DNA of 64,000 nt from the NCBI GenBank assembly GCA_001801025.1, contig MGWO01000002.1:1-64000 (forward strand), in the 5' to 3' direction. Source of the stretch: Gallionellales bacterium GWA2_54_124 (GTDB lineage Bacteria; Pseudomonadota; Gammaproteobacteria; Burkholderiales; Gallionellaceae). Of this stretch, positions 10,573 through 19,491 are shown in pieces (positions within the stretch are counted from its first letter, which is position 1; the number at the start of each line of letters is the position of its first letter). The notes below the pieces were generated by a model that was not told where the DNA came from, ran no database searches, and saw only the letters and a program-made list of their open reading frames with translations. The position numbers and the translations under genes are program-made.

Positions 10573-12033
10573 ATGCGCATCATTCAAAAAGCCCTAACCT
10601 TTGACGACGTTCTGCTCGTTCCTGCTTACTCCAACGTCATGCCGCGCGATGTCAGTCTGCGCACGCAACTGACGCGAAATATCAGTCTGAATATCCCGCT
10701 GCTGTCCGCCGCGATGGATACGGTGACCGGTGCGCGTCTTGCGATCGCGCTGGCGCAGGAGGGCGGTATCGGTATCATTCATAAAAACATGAGTTCGCGT
10801 GAGCAGGCGGCTAAAGTCGCCAAGGTCAAACGCTTCGAGAGCGGCGTGGTCAAGGATCCGATCACCATTACGCCCGACATGTCAGTGCGCCATGTGCTGA
10901 GTCTGACCCGACAGTACAAAATCTCCGGTCTTCCCGTTGTGCAGGGGAAACAGGTTGTTGGTATCGTCACGAACCGCGACCTGCGTTTTGAAAATAATCT
11001 GGATCAGCCGATACAGAACATCATGACCCCGCGTGAGCGTCTGATTACGGTCAAGGAAAACACCAGTCTTGAAGATGCGCGTAATTTAATGCACAAACAC
11101 CGCATTGAACGCGTGCTGGTCGTCAACGACGCATTCGAATTGTGCGGTCTGATGACGGTTAAGGATATTTTAAAATCCAGCGAGCATCCTCTGGCCAGCA
11201 AAGACAGTCAGGGGCGTCTGCGTGCCGGTGCTGCGGTCGGCGTGGGTGAAGGAACTGAAGAGCGCGTCACCTTGCTGGCTGAAGCGGGTGTGGACGTGAT
11301 CGTGGTCGATACTGCGCACGGCCATTCGCAAGGTGTATTGGACCGCGTTAAGTGGGTCAAGACAAATTTCCCTCACGTCGAAGTGATCGGCGGCAATATC
11401 GCAACGGGTGCTGCTGCCATGGCGTTGCTGGATCACGGTGCAGATGCGGTGAAAGTCGGTATCGGTCCAGGATCGATTTGCACGACGCGTATCGTAGCCG
11501 GTGTCGGTGTGCCGCAAATTGCCGCGATTCAGAATGTCGCCGATGCGTTGCGCGGCACAGGCGTGCCGATGATCGCCGACGGCGGAATTCGTTTCTCCGG
11601 TGATATCGCTAAAGCCATTGCAGCGGGTGCGAACACCGTGATGTTGGGCGGTTTGTTTGCCGGTACTGAAGAAGCGCCGGGCGAAATCGAATTGTTCCAG
11701 GGTCGTTCCTACAAGTCGTATCGCGGCATGGGAAGTTTAGGCGCGATGCAACAAGGCTCGAGCGATCGTTATTTCCAGGAAGGCGAAGCCAATCAGGATA
11801 AGTTGGTGCCTGAAGGCGTCGAAGGTCGCGTGCCTTACAAGGGTAGCGTACTGGCGGTGATTCATCAGTTGATGGGCGGTCTGCGCGCCAGCATGGGTTA
11901 TCTTGGCTGTGCCGACATCGATATCATGCATGCCAAGGCTGAATTTGTTGAAATCAGCTCATCGGGTATTCGTGAATCGCACGTGCACGATGTACAGATC
12001 ACTAAAGAAGCACCGAACTACCATATAGACTAA
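10573..12033 (+). CDS. guaB: Inosine-5'-monophosphate dehydrogenase
   Basis: 486 residues, full length. It catalyses NAD-dependent oxidation of IMP to XMP, the committed step of GMP synthesis. The N-terminus ([14 protein letters not shown]) is canonical. Two CBS motifs form a Bateman insert (about 95-205), the catalytic Cys lies in GPGSICTTR, and the flap region includes [13 protein letters not shown]. It lies about 100 bases upstream of guaA, the usual guaBA arrangement. Confidence 0.97.
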   Translation: MRIIQKALTFDDVLLVPAYSNVMPRDVSLRTQLTRNISLNIPLLSAAMDTVTGARLAIALAQEGGIGIIHKNMSSREQAAKVAKVKRFESGVVKDPITITPDMSVRHVLSLTRQYKISGLPVVQGKQVVGIVTNRDLRFENNLDQPIQNIMTPRERLITVKENTSLEDARNLMHKHRIERVLVVNDAFELCGLMTVKDILKSSEHPLASKDSQGRLRAGAAVGVGEGTEERVTLLAEAGVDVIVVDTAHGHSQGVLDRVKWVKTNFPHVEVIGGNIATGAAAMALLDHGADAVKVGIGPGSICTTRIVAGVGVPQIAAIQNVADALRGTGVPMIADGGIRFSGDIAKAIAAGANTVMLGGLFAGTEEAPGEIELFQGRSYKSYRGMGSLGAMQQGSSDRYFQEGEANQDKLVPEGVEGRVPYKGSVLAVIHQLMGGLRASMGYLGCADIDIMHAKAEFVEISSSGIRESHVHDVQITKEAPNYHID

Positions 12034-12131
12034 AGCTCAGGATTGAGGAGTTGGGAATGAGTTAAATCAGCCCACTCCTTATTTCTGGGTTTTTAATGGA
12101 TCCTCAATCCTCGTTCTTCTATCCTATCTTT

Positions 12132-13715
12132 ATGTCACATAAAAAAATCCTCATCCTCGATTTCGGTTCCCAGTACACACAGCTCATTGCACGTCGTGTT
12201 CGTGAAACCAATGTTTATTGCGAATTGCATCCCTGGGATATGTCGGAGGCGGATATTCGCGCGATGAATCCATCAGGCATTATTCTGTCCGGAGGGCCGA
12301 ATTCAGTGACGGAAGGCGATACCCCGCGCGCACCTCAGGTCGTCTTTGAATTGGGTGTGCCGGTGCTGGGTATTTGCTACGGTATGCAAACCATGGCGGC
12401 GCAACTGGGGGGGGCGGTGGAGAACGGGCTGGTCAGAGAATTCGGCTACGCCGAGATCCGCGCGCAGGGTCATTCAGCATTGCTAAAAGATATTCAGGAT
12501 CGCGTCAGCGATCAAGGTCACGGTCTGATTGATGTTTGGATGAGTCATGGCGATAAGGTCACTGAGTTGCCAGCCGGATTCTCGGTGATTGCCAGCAACC
12601 CAACCACGCCGATTGCCGGTATGGCGGATGAGGCGCGCCGCTTCTATGCGCTGCAATTCCATCCGGAAGTCACGCACACCCATCAGGGTAAGCGGATGCT
12701 GGAACGTTTTGTGCACGACATTTGCGGCTGCGGTCACGACTGGAATATGCCGGACTATATCGCTGAGGCGGTCGAAAAGATTCGCGCGCAGGTAGGTGCC
12801 GACGAGGTGATTCTGGGCTTGTCCGGCGGTGTGGATTCATCGGTTGCAGCCGCCTTGCTGCATCGCGCGATCGGCACACAACTGACCTGCGTATTTGTCG
12901 ATAACGGTTTGCTGCGCCTGAATGAAGCCGAGCAAGTGATGGAGACTTTCGCGCAGAATCTGGGCGTCAAAGTCATCCACGTCGATGCCAGTGCAGAATT
13001 TTTGCATCATCTGGCCGGCGTGACTGACCCCGAACAAAAGCGCAAGATTATTGGTCGCGAGTTTGTCGAGGTGTTCCAGCGCGAATCGGCAAAATTGTCA
13101 CAAGCCAAATGGCTGGCACAGGGCACCATCTATCCTGACGTGATCGAGTCGGCAGGTGGCAAGAACAAAAAGGCGCACACCATTAAATCGCATCACAATG
13201 TGGGCGGCTTGCCAGATACGATGCATTTGAAATTGCTAGAACCTTTGCGCGAGTTGTTTAAGGATGAGGTGCGTGAACTGGGTGTGCAATTAGGATTGCC
13301 ACCTGCGATGGTTTACCGTCATCCATTTCCGGGCCCCGGTCTGGGGGTGCGTATTTTGGGCGAAGTGAAGAAGGAATATGCTGACCTATTGCGTCGCGCG
13401 GATGTCATTTTCATGGAAGAACTGAATGCGACTAAGGATGAAAACGGCTTGTCCTGGTATGCTAAAACCTCGCAGGCGTTTGTGGTTTTCCTGCCGGTCA
13501 AGAGCGTCGGCGTGATGGGTGATGGCAGAACTTACGAGTGGGTGGTCTCTTTGCGTGCGGTACAAACGCAAGACTTTATGACGGCTCACTGGGCGCACCT
13601 GCCTTATGAATTGCTGGGTCGTGTATCTAATCGCATCATCAATGAAGTACGCGGTATCAATCGCGTGGTTTACGATATTTCCGGCAAGCCGCCTGCTACC
13701 ATTGAATGGGAATGA
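12132..13715 (+). CDS. guaA: GMP synthase (glutamine-hydrolysing)
   Basis: 527 residues. It converts XMP to GMP with glutamine and ATP. The class I glutamine amidotransferase domain has catalytic Cys in LGICYGMQ and His/Glu in QFHPEVTHT. The ATP pyrophosphatase domain has the PP loop LSGGVDSS, and the C-terminal dimerisation domain ends in PPATIEWE. An upstream in-frame ATG at 12096 gives 12 atypical residues; the ATG at 12132 gives the conserved start. The 3' end is intact although an integrase gene begins 296 bases later, as expected when an island regenerates the gene end. Confidence 0.97.
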   Translation: MSHKKILILDFGSQYTQLIARRVRETNVYCELHPWDMSEADIRAMNPSGIILSGGPNSVTEGDTPRAPQVVFELGVPVLGICYGMQTMAAQLGGAVENGLVREFGYAEIRAQGHSALLKDIQDRVSDQGHGLIDVWMSHGDKVTELPAGFSVIASNPTTPIAGMADEARRFYALQFHPEVTHTHQGKRMLERFVHDICGCGHDWNMPDYIAEAVEKIRAQVGADEVILGLSGGVDSSVAAALLHRAIGTQLTCVFVDNGLLRLNEAEQVMETFAQNLGVKVIHVDASAEFLHHLAGVTDPEQKRKIIGREFVEVFQRESAKLSQAKWLAQGTIYPDVIESAGGKNKKAHTIKSHHNVGGLPDTMHLKLLEPLRELFKDEVRELGVQLGLPPAMVYRHPFPGPGLGVRILGEVKKEYADLLRRADVIFMEELNATKDENGLSWYAKTSQAFVVFLPVKSVGVMGDGRTYEWVVSLRAVQTQDFMTAHWAHLPYELLGRVSNRIINEVRGINRVVYDISGKPPATIEWE

Positions 13716-13720
13716 ATTGA

Positions 13721-13820
13721 TGTCTGGCAACGACCAGTAAATACAAGCAGAGAATAATCATAAGACCCCGTTTTTACGGGGTTTTTTGTTTTTTGTCTGG
13801 CAATATCTGGTAATGACAAG
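13721..13820 (+). repeat. Imperfect 26-bp direct repeats around the guaA terminator; candidate attL or arm sites
   Basis: TGTCTGGCAA occurs at 13721-13730 and again at 13794-13803. The match extends imperfectly over about 26 bp (13721-13746 and 13794-13819). The two copies flank the guaA terminator between the guaA stop and the integrase gene. Placement suits integrase arm-type sites or an attachment-site duplication; the exact core is not established from one end. Confidence 0.4.
13766..13787 (+). terminator. guaA: Intrinsic terminator downstream of guaA
   Basis: Stem CCCCGT (13766-13771), a 4-nt loop, ACGGGG (13776-13781), then six Ts. It ends the guaBA unit and insulates it from the integrated element. 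Confidence 0.9.
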
Positions 13821-13853
13821 TAGTGGCAAGCAAGTTTTTTTCATGGTTTTATC

Positions 13854-13994
13854 AATGGTATAATTTTCTCTTATACCATTCGTCCAGTGCAATACCATTG
13901 CAAAAAACACGGTTCGACAATGGTATTAAATAAGATAAAGCTCAATAAATACGTGGGTTGTAGCGGTTTTTATGAGCTTTTATAATCATGGTAT
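13854..13994 (+). promoter_or_regulatory. Cluster of five ATGGTAT/ATACCAT motifs upstream of the integrase
   Basis: AATGGTATAA (13854-13863) and TTATACCATT (13871-13880) form a perfect 10-bp inverted repeat. CAATACCATTG (13890-13900) and CAATGGTATT (13918-13927) form a second pair, and ATGGTAT recurs at 13988-13994. Five copies in 140 bases directly before int fit an operator or integrase/excisionase arm-site array. Confidence 0.6.
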
Positions 13995-14011
13995 CAAATT
14001 GCGGAGTGAGC

Positions 14012-15205
14012 ATGCTGACAGATACAAAATTACGGAATCTCAAGCCAGAAGCCAAGGCGTATAAGGTCAGTGACCGTGACGGCCTATATGTCACCGTTTT
14101 GACCACCGGCACGGTATCGTTCCGCTATAACTACAGCATCAATGGGCGGCAAGAGACGCTTGTGATCGGGCGCTATGGTGCAGGAGGGCTGACATTGCTG
14201 GAAGCCAGGGAGAGGCTTTCATTGGCGAAAAAAGAGCTTGTCGCTGGCAAATCACCATCCAGAGCCAAGGCGAGAGAAAAGCAAAAATCTAAAGGGGCTG
14301 ATTCTTTTAGTGAATGGGCGGAGCTATGGCTTAAGAATCACCAGATGGCAGATTCAACCCGCGATATGCGGCGATCAGTCTATGAGCGTGACCTCAAGGA
14401 GCCGTTCGGCAAGCTCAAGATGGGTGAAGTATCTCATGATGACTTGCGCGCTTTGTGTGAAAAGATCGTAGCTAGAGGCGCGCCGGCCACGGCGGTACAT
14501 GCACGTGAGGTTGTGCAGTCGGTTTATCGCTATGCGCTGGAGAAAGGGCACAAACATGACAATCCGGCTGACTTAGTGCGGCCAACCTCTATCGCCAGAT
14601 TTCAACCCAAAGATCGGTCGCTATCGCCAGCAGAGATTGGTGTGATGTATCAGTACCTGGAGCACGTTTCTACAGCGCCTACAATCAGGCTTGCGGTAAA
14701 ACTGTTGCTGTTGACCATGTTGCGTAAATCAGAGTTGGTTGAGGCCGTATGGACAGAGATCAATTTCACTGATGCGCTTTGGACTATCCCAAGTGAGCGA
14801 ATGAAGCGGCGCAACCCGCACAACATTTACCTGTCGAGACAGGCCTTGGATATCTTCGTCGCTCTTAAGACTTGCGCAGGCGGCTCACGTTACGTTTTGC
14901 CATCACGCTACGATCCTGACATACCGATGAGTAAGGCGACCTTGAACCAAGTTACCAAGCTGACTTTTATGGCCGCGCAGAAAGATGGTAAGACGCTGGA
15001 CAAATTTGGGCCGCATGATTTGAGACGGACGGCATCGACGCTACTGCATGAGGCAGGATACAACACGGACTGGGTTGAGAAATGTCTGGCTCATGAGCAA
15101 AAGGGTGTGCGCGCTGTTTACAACAAGGCTGAGTATGCAGAGCAGCGGCGCGTGATGCTGCAAGACTGGGCGGACATGATAGACAGGTTTGCTACACGCC
15201 CCTAA
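14012..15205 (+). CDS. Tyrosine recombinase / integrase of the guaA-inserted element
   Basis: 397 residues from the ATG at 14012, preceded by GGAG; an ATG at 13988 lies inside a repeated operator-like motif and is less likely. The protein has an N-terminal arm-binding domain of the P4/DUF4102 type (LTDTKLRNLKP to about 85), a core-binding SAM-like domain, and a catalytic domain with Arg238 (TMLRKSE), His335-x-x-Arg338 (HDLRRT), His361 (LAHEQ) and nucleophile Tyr370. All catalytic residues are present, so it is probably functional. It would recombine the element at the guaA 3' end. It converges on the alpA-like gene with a 14-bp overlap. Confidence 0.93.
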   Translation: MLTDTKLRNLKPEAKAYKVSDRDGLYVTVLTTGTVSFRYNYSINGRQETLVIGRYGAGGLTLLEARERLSLAKKELVAGKSPSRAKAREKQKSKGADSFSEWAELWLKNHQMADSTRDMRRSVYERDLKEPFGKLKMGEVSHDDLRALCEKIVARGAPATAVHAREVVQSVYRYALEKGHKHDNPADLVRPTSIARFQPKDRSLSPAEIGVMYQYLEHVSTAPTIRLAVKLLLLTMLRKSELVEAVWTEINFTDALWTIPSERMKRRNPHNIYLSRQALDIFVALKTCAGGSRYVLPSRYDPDIPMSKATLNQVTKLTFMAAQKDGKTLDKFGPHDLRRTASTLLHEAGYNTDWVEKCLAHEQKGVRAVYNKAEYAEQRRVMLQDWADMIDRFATRP

Positions 15206-15446
15206 GCCATGGGGCTGGCGGAAGTAATGCTGCGGATTTTCGTTGTTCGATCCAGGCTTCAATTTCTTGCAAGTCCCAAGCAACCAAACGCGTTGTGATA
15301 GAAAATCGCTGTGGAAACTCTCCTCGTTTTTCCATATTGAGAATTGTTCTTTCTGAAAGAGGTACGATTTTGAGGAGACGCTTGCGGTTAATCAGTGCCT
15401 TCCCCGGTTTTTTCATTTCCTCGAATGTCAGGTCTCGTGCGTTCAT
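15192..15446 (-). CDS. AlpA-family DNA-binding protein, possible excisionase
   Basis: 84 residues from the ATG at 15446, which has AAGGAG nine bases upstream; a start at 15467 lacks this. A MerR/AlpA-like helix-turn-helix is visible (LLKIVPLSERTILNMEKRGEFPQR split around residue 40, then WDLQEIEAWIEQR). Such proteins serve as recombination directionality factors or activators of prophage-like integrases. The tail-to-tail overlap with int supports that role. The precise function is inferred. Confidence 0.8.
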   Translation of the reverse strand: MNARDLTFEEMKKPGKALINRKRLLKIVPLSERTILNMEKRGEFPQRFSITTRLVAWDLQEIEAWIEQRKSAALLPPAPWLRGV

Positions 15447-15543
15447 TTTGTCCTCTCCTTGCTGCATGCTTTTTTCGTATTCATAGTCCAGACTTGCTTA
15501 AATCTGCGTATTAGAAAAGCTTGAAATATCTGTTGAGGAGAAA

Positions 15544-16374
15544 TCATCCCAGTCTCCCCGATTTTGCCTTGAGTGCAATTAACCTAATTTCATCCAGTAC
15601 CTTGTCCGTTTGTTGCATGGCAGATCGCATGGCTACAGCCTCTTCAAATGGTGCGGTGATGTCGTATCCCTCACTGCACAGTTGATTCAGCAGCAACATG
15701 AGCGGCGACTTGAACTGCGTTGGATCAGATAGCATCGACAGCGACAGGCATGCTTTGTCAGCATCCGGTGCAACAAAGTGCGCTTGATCTAGCATGGCGC
15801 GTGGGTACTGGTATCGCGTACCGGGCAACGTATCGTTCCTGGGCAGCGTGGCAAGAAAGGCTACCGCTTCGAGAAAGTGCTCTGCCGGCAACTCACCACA
15901 ACTGCCAATCTCGAAATGATCGTTGAAGCGACTCCAGATATCGGCGCGAACCACATCGGTGTTTTCTCCGCGCTGGGAGACGATCTGCTGCAAGGCGTTC
16001 TGTTGGACATGGGAGAGGACGCGCGCATCATGTGGTGTGGTGCAGCCCCCTGTTTTTCTGATCGCGGGCAGGATTTCTTTCGTCACCTTGACTTCGAAGG
16101 CTTGCGCTTCTTCTTCGTGAGAATTGATGATTAAGCGGTAGAGGTTTCCTTCGTTGATGTAGGTTAATCCCTGATTTTCACCTTCAGCATGTGAGCCGTG
16201 TTTCGCGATCCCCTTTTCACGGCAGTATTTTTTGATGGCATCGCTGTCGTTGCCATAGCCTAGAACAGCACAAACGTCCTTGGCAGAAAACCACGTCTCA
16301 CCGTTGTCATCGACGAAGACGTGGATTTGAGCGCCATTAAAACTGAATACGTCGAGTGTGGCAGGACTTGTCAT
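15544..16374 (-). CDS. Bro-N domain protein (phage antirepressor-like)
   Basis: 276 residues. The N-terminal BRO-N domain spans about 5-105 (VFSFNGAQIHVF, AKDVCAVLGYGN, YINEGNLYRLI, FEVKVTKEILPAIRKTGG). Phage and mobile-element antirepressors share this DNA-binding domain. The C-terminal 160 residues have no family I recognise. The start at 16374 is chosen because GGTGG precedes it; an ATG at 16392 is possible. The gene sits in the element's control region beside the AlpA-like factor and an XRE repressor, so a role in relieving repression is plausible but not shown. Confidence 0.8.
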   Translation of the reverse strand: MTSPATLDVFSFNGAQIHVFVDDNGETWFSAKDVCAVLGYGNDSDAIKKYCREKGIAKHGSHAEGENQGLTYINEGNLYRLIINSHEEEAQAFEVKVTKEILPAIRKTGGCTTPHDARVLSHVQQNALQQIVSQRGENTDVVRADIWSRFNDHFEIGSCGELPAEHFLEAVAFLATLPRNDTLPGTRYQYPRAMLDQAHFVAPDADKACLSLSMLSDPTQFKSPLMLLLNQLCSEGYDITAPFEEAVAMRSAMQQTDKVLDEIRLIALKAKSGRLG

Positions 16375-16509
16375 AGTGCTAACCACCTGCATGGCCCGAT
16401 TAAATCGTTCTTACGTGCTGCCAAACTTGGCTGCGGATATGAACTGGCGTGGTCATTTTGTCCTTGTATTTTGTTTGTGCCGACTGTACAGCCGAGGTGA
16501 TAGATAAGC

Positions 16510-16941
16510 TTAACCATTGAGCTTTTTCTCCATATTCCACTGGCTGATAATTCCCTCAAACACTTCGCTACCGTTATCTACGAAAGTATGCGGTTCGCGC
16601 TGCGTCATGTAACACAGTCGCAATGCATTCATCAGGTGCTCAAAATTCTCTGGATCAAGCGTCCCTATATCGCTCACGTCTGCTTTGACGCGATAACCGT
16701 TGTAGAGTGAGGCGAGAAACTGTGCGAACACGCGCGAACTACCGCAATCGCGCTGTGCCCACATAACGCAATGCTTAAGACTCTTTGTGCATTCCTGAAT
16801 CGACGCATTACGTACCTCCTCAGCTCGTTCCCATGAATCTGCGCTCATAAACGCCATAAGTTTTGCCTGCTCACCTTCCTCGATGGTGAGGCTGAATGTC
16901 ACCATCTTGGGTAGCGGTGGAATTATCTTTTGTTCGGCCAT
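16510..16941 (-). CDS. DUF7673-like protein
   Basis: 143 residues, cytoplasmic, no signal sequence. The C-terminal 70 residues (SSRVFAQFLASLYNG, GTLDPENFEHLMNAL, FEGIISQW) have the pattern of the small DUF7673 domain that I recall from conjugative and genomic islands; the function is unknown. The N-terminal half is predicted helical. A strong promoter (TTGACT, 18 bp, TATACT) lies immediately upstream. The family assignment is from memory and moderate. Confidence 0.6.
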   Translation of the reverse strand: MAEQKIIPPLPKMVTFSLTIEEGEQAKLMAFMSADSWERAEEVRNASIQECTKSLKHCVMWAQRDCGSSRVFAQFLASLYNGYRVKADVSDIGTLDPENFEHLMNALRLCYMTQREPHTFVDNGSEVFEGIISQWNMEKKLNG

Positions 16942-16970
16942 ATCAAACCTCTTATGCTGGATTTGTGAAA

Positions 16971-17033
16971 AGTATAGATTTGCTTTACATTAAAAGTCAA
17001 CTAAAAATATACTTTTTGGCGCTTTAATGTAAA
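16971..17033 (-). promoter_or_regulatory. Minus-strand promoter with operator repeats
   Basis: On the minus strand, TTGACT (17000-16995) and TATACT (16976-16971) are 18 bp apart and face the gene starting at 16941. A perfect 11-bp inverted repeat, TTTACATTAAA (16984-16994) with TTTAATGTAAA (17023-17033), brackets the -35. An extra half site TATACT lies at 17008-17013. The AGTATA/TATACT elements recur at the divergent promoter near 17960, suggesting one shared regulator. Confidence 0.65.
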
Positions 17034-17548
17034 TGCTAACTAATTACTTGGGATATATGGGTATTTTCATGAGGCTGGATTCAATCAAAAAACATTGAGG
17101 GTTTCTGTAACGCTCAAGCTAAAACTTGCAGGAGAAAATATTTTTAAAGTGCGCGCTAGGGTTTGATGATGGCGGAAATGGCGGCCTCACGCTGGATGCC
17201 AGGTAAGCGTTTGCTATGGATATGACGATGGTGAAATTAACGATGGCGGCAAGACAGTAATGCGCTGAATGGCAAGCGGCATCAGCTTAGATAATTGTCA
17301 TGTGGGGTGATGCGGTATTCGAGAAAGTCGCCGTATGCAGTGATGAATACTTTAGGGCTTTTGTGCGCAAGTGCGGCAATTTTCACATGCGGTTAAAGCG
17401 TGGATATTTTCTGGCAAAAGTGGTTGAAATCATTGCTAAAGCCAAGGCTACAGCTGACTCCGTATGTGGTGTAAGCCTAGGCTGAAAGAAGAGTTTTGGG
17501 CTTTCGCTTGATCAAAACAGCTTGAGCTGAATCTGAAGCACGATGACG
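17034..17548. other. Intergenic stretch without a convincing gene
   Basis: About 500 bases separate two leftward genes. A 61-codon plus-strand frame (17300-17485, starting ATG TGG) has no ribosome site and no recognisable similarity, so I do not call it. G-rich GATGGCGG motifs recur between 17165 and 17250. An oriT or small RNA could lie here, but I see no clear nic-like motif or strong hairpin. Confidence 0.3.
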
Positions 17549-17899
17549 TTATTTGGTGCCGTTGAGTAATTTTTCAGGCGAGATGAGTTCAGTATAGAAA
17601 TCCCCTTCTCGCGTTAGAGCTGCGACGGCGCTATCGGGAAGTGGTTGAGCCACGGCAAGCAATTTCTGTATTGATGGTCTGGTAAGTGCAAAGTTACTGT
17701 CAACCTCGCCAGCGATAAGCCAGTCAAAGGAAAACGCCAAGTGTTTCCTGAGAGCTATTAAACGATCCGTGGGTGGTGTTGCGATGCCTATTTCCCACTG
17801 AGATACGGATGCCTTGCTCACGCCGCACAGTTCACCGAATTTCTCCTGTGAAAGTGTGTTGCGCTCGCGCAGTTGTCTGATTCTGGCTCCTATATTCAT
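17549..17899 (-). CDS. XRE-family repressor (phage CI/Cro-like)
   Basis: 116 residues from the ATG at 17899; an in-frame TTG at 17914 is less likely. The N-terminal HTH_3 domain is clear (IRQLRERNTLSQEKFGEL, CGVSKASVSQWE), then a helical C-terminal segment with no peptidase catalytic pair, so cleavage-type SOS induction is not expected from this protein alone. It is divergent from the replication/transfer operon, and a perfect AGTATA-AA-TATACT palindrome overlaps that operon's -10. It is probably the element's maintenance repressor. Confidence 0.85.
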   Translation of the reverse strand: MNIGARIRQLRERNTLSQEKFGELCGVSKASVSQWEIGIATPPTDRLIALRKHLAFSFDWLIAGEVDSNFALTRPSIQKLLAVAQPLPDSAVAALTREGDFYTELISPEKLLNGTK

Positions 17900-17944
17900 T
17901 TTTTTATTGTACAACGATTTTATTCATTAAATATCTAGTAATAA

Positions 17945-17973
17945 TTGACTTTTGTATTTAGTATAAATATACT
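17945..17973 (+). promoter_or_regulatory. Promoter and operator of the replication/transfer operon
   Basis: TTGACT (17945-17950) and TATACT (17968-17973) are 17 bp apart. The -10 is the right half of the palindrome AGTATA-AA-TATACT (17960-17973), so a bound XRE dimer would block RNA polymerase. The first downstream start codon (17986) would be only about six bases from the predicted transcription start. Confidence 0.75.
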
Positions 17974-17985
17974 TTAGGTGTGAAT

Positions 17986-18135
17986 ATGTCAATTATTTCT
18001 ATATCGACCGTTGTTGTCCGGTCTCTTGCGCTCGGTTTATGTCGGGTCGCAGTTTCTCAGCTGACGCGTGTGCCAGCAGAGAGCGCTACCGATGGCGAGC
18101 GATTGACTGGCATTAGCAACGAAAGAAAATCATGA
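17986..18135 (+). CDS. Small protein of 49 residues, first gene of the element's operon
   Basis: An ATG at 17986, preceded by AGGTG, opens 49 codons ending in TGA that overlaps the next gene's ATG (ATGA at 18132-18135), the classic coupling pattern. The product begins MSIISISTVVVRSLALGLC, with a short hydrophobic stretch, and ends polar. I recognise no family. It may be a real small protein or a translated leader; the predicted transcription start would leave a very short untranslated region. Confidence 0.45.
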   Translation: MSIISISTVVVRSLALGLCRVAVSQLTRVPAESATDGERLTGISNERKS

Positions 18136-19190
18136 GACAACGCACAATCAGCGACTTTTTCTGGCGTGATCCAGAAATATCTGACCTAAGCCAGGAAGAC
18201 AAAGCAACGCTGCTATATTTTTTAACCTCACCGTCGTCAAATATCATCGGTGCTTACCAGGTAGTCTGGATGATTGCCGCAGCAGAAATGGGCTGGACGA
18301 AGGATCAGTTATTAGTGGTCGTCAAAAGACTCAAATCCAAAGGGTTAATTGATTTCAACGACACAGGTTGGGTTTGGGTTAAGACGTGGTGGAAGCACAA
18401 CTCCGCCAAGGGCGCATTCTCTCCAAAGCTACTAGAAAATGCAAAAAAACAATGCGCTGCAATACCTTCCGAATGGCGAAATGATTTCGTCGAATCATTG
18501 GAATCCGTTGGAATAAATAGGGTATCTATAGGGTATCCATACGCTACCCAATACCCGATAGATAGCCTATCCATAGGGCATGAATACCCTACCGATACCC
18601 TATCAGACCCCGCAAATTCGGGGGGAAATACCCCACCGATACCCTATTCATACTCTATCAATAGGGTATCCCATACCGTACCCCATACCCCGCCCCCTAA
18701 CACTACAATATTCAATATTCAATCTACCACCACCACCACAACTACCGGTGACCCGGAATACGATGCGTCACCCCAATCTCCAAAAACAGTGGTGGTGAAT
18801 GATTTAATTTTCCCACCTGGAATAACCCCAGAGCAATGCAGCGCCATCCAGACGCAGCTCGCCAGCAGCGGGGTAGCATCTAGTCATTGGCAGTCCATTC
18901 TCGATGAAATGCACGGCGCACAACTTGTCGTCCCCATCGGAAATCCAGTGGGGTACGTTCGAGGCATCGCCAAGCGAGCTTCAGAAGGCTCTTTTGCCCC
19001 CGAACGGGGATTGGCGGTAACGAACCAGCGGGAAATGCGCAGAAACCTGGAGCGGCAAGACGCTTTGCGGATTAGCGCACAGCACAAAACTCAAGCCGTC
19101 GAAATTCAACTTGACCAGTTACCAGACCATCTTCGTAAATCTTTAAGCCGGATTTTAGCCAGCAAAGCCAAAGAGGCCGCAGGTGCATAA
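18132..19190 (+). CDS. Lambda-O-like replication initiation protein
   Basis: 352 residues. The N-terminal 110 residues look like a winged-helix DNA-binding domain of the phage replisome-organiser type (DFFWRDPEISDLSQEDKATL, LKSKGLIDFNDTGWVWVKTWW). A low-complexity middle follows (about 125-215, rich in Pro, Tyr, Ser and Thr), then a helical C-terminal domain (about 220-350). This layout matches lambda O and similar initiators, in which the N-domain binds iterons inside the gene and the C-domain recruits the helicase system. Here too the middle of the gene contains an iteron-like array. It is coupled to the 49-residue leader and overlaps the FlhD-like gene by 8 bases. No relaxase or helicase motifs are seen. 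Confidence 0.6.
   Translation: MRQRTISDFFWRDPEISDLSQEDKATLLYFLTSPSSNIIGAYQVVWMIAAAEMGWTKDQLLVVVKRLKSKGLIDFNDTGWVWVKTWWKHNSAKGAFSPKLLENAKKQCAAIPSEWRNDFVESLESVGINRVSIGYPYATQYPIDSLSIGHEYPTDTLSDPANSGGNTPPIPYSYSINRVSHTVPHTPPPNTTIFNIQSTTTTTTTGDPEYDASPQSPKTVVVNDLIFPPGITPEQCSAIQTQLASSGVASSHWQSILDEMHGAQLVVPIGNPVGYVRGIAKRASEGSFAPERGLAVTNQREMRRNLERQDALRISAQHKTQAVEIQLDQLPDHLRKSLSRILASKAKEAAGA
18517..18670 (+). repeat. Iteron-like array inside the replication gene (candidate origin)
   Basis: The 10-mer ATAGGGTATC, or its complement GATACCCTAT, occurs perfectly at 18517-18526, 18528-18537, 18594-18603, 18638-18647 and 18661-18670. Six or more near-matches lie between them (for example 18550, 18571, 18582, 18625). 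Copies lie on both strands and in different reading frames, so the conservation is at DNA rather than protein level. The spacing is irregular. Confidence 0.7.
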
Positions 19191-19491
19191 CTCGCTCCAA
19201 AAAGACATCGTTACACTCAACCGACGATACCTCTTGCTCGTCAAGCAAATGGCATCCGCAAAGCATCCGTTGCTTTGCGTCAGCGTTCCAAAGTTTCTCG
19301 CCAAAAAAGTGAGCGACATGACGCTTGAGGAGATAGATCAACTGGCGGAAGACATGATTGCACCGTGCTTTTACATGAATCTGGACGAGACTACTTTCAA
19401 CCAAATGGAAGCGAAAATTCCCGGCGTGCACCGCAAAGCCTACATGACAAACGTTTTAGTTACCCGACTACAAACCGATGAGCAACGATAA
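19183..19491 (+). CDS. FlhD-like transcriptional regulator
   Basis: 102 residues, GTG start with GAGG upstream. The sequence follows FlhD: LNRRYLLLVKQMAS, then KKVSDMTLEEIDQLAED and a C-terminal basic helix. FlhD acts only in a heterohexamer with FlhC, which is encoded directly downstream and overlaps it. No flagellar genes are in the window. In SXT/R391-type elements the FlhDC homologues SetD and SetC are the master activators of conjugation genes, so this pair probably switches on the tra operons that follow. Confidence 0.82.
   Translation: MHNSLQKDIVTLNRRYLLLVKQMASAKHPLLCVSVPKFLAKKVSDMTLEEIDQLAEDMIAPCFYMNLDETTFNQMEAKIPGVHRKAYMTNVLVTRLQTDEQR

Noticed and set aside
13716..14011. tRNA gene as the integration site
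   Set aside because: No cloverleaf or T-loop sequence is seen; the guaA 3' end itself explains the site.
17300..17485. 61-codon frame between the DUF7673-like and XRE genes
   Set aside because: No ribosome site, no similarity and no operon context; left as uncertain intergenic sequence.
18517..18670. CRISPR array
   Set aside because: Repeats are only 10 bp, on both strands, irregularly spaced and inside an open frame.
18132..19190. Relaxase or primase function for the replication gene
   Set aside because: No relaxase Tyr/His-triad motif, primase motif or Walker sites are visible; a phage-type initiator fits better.
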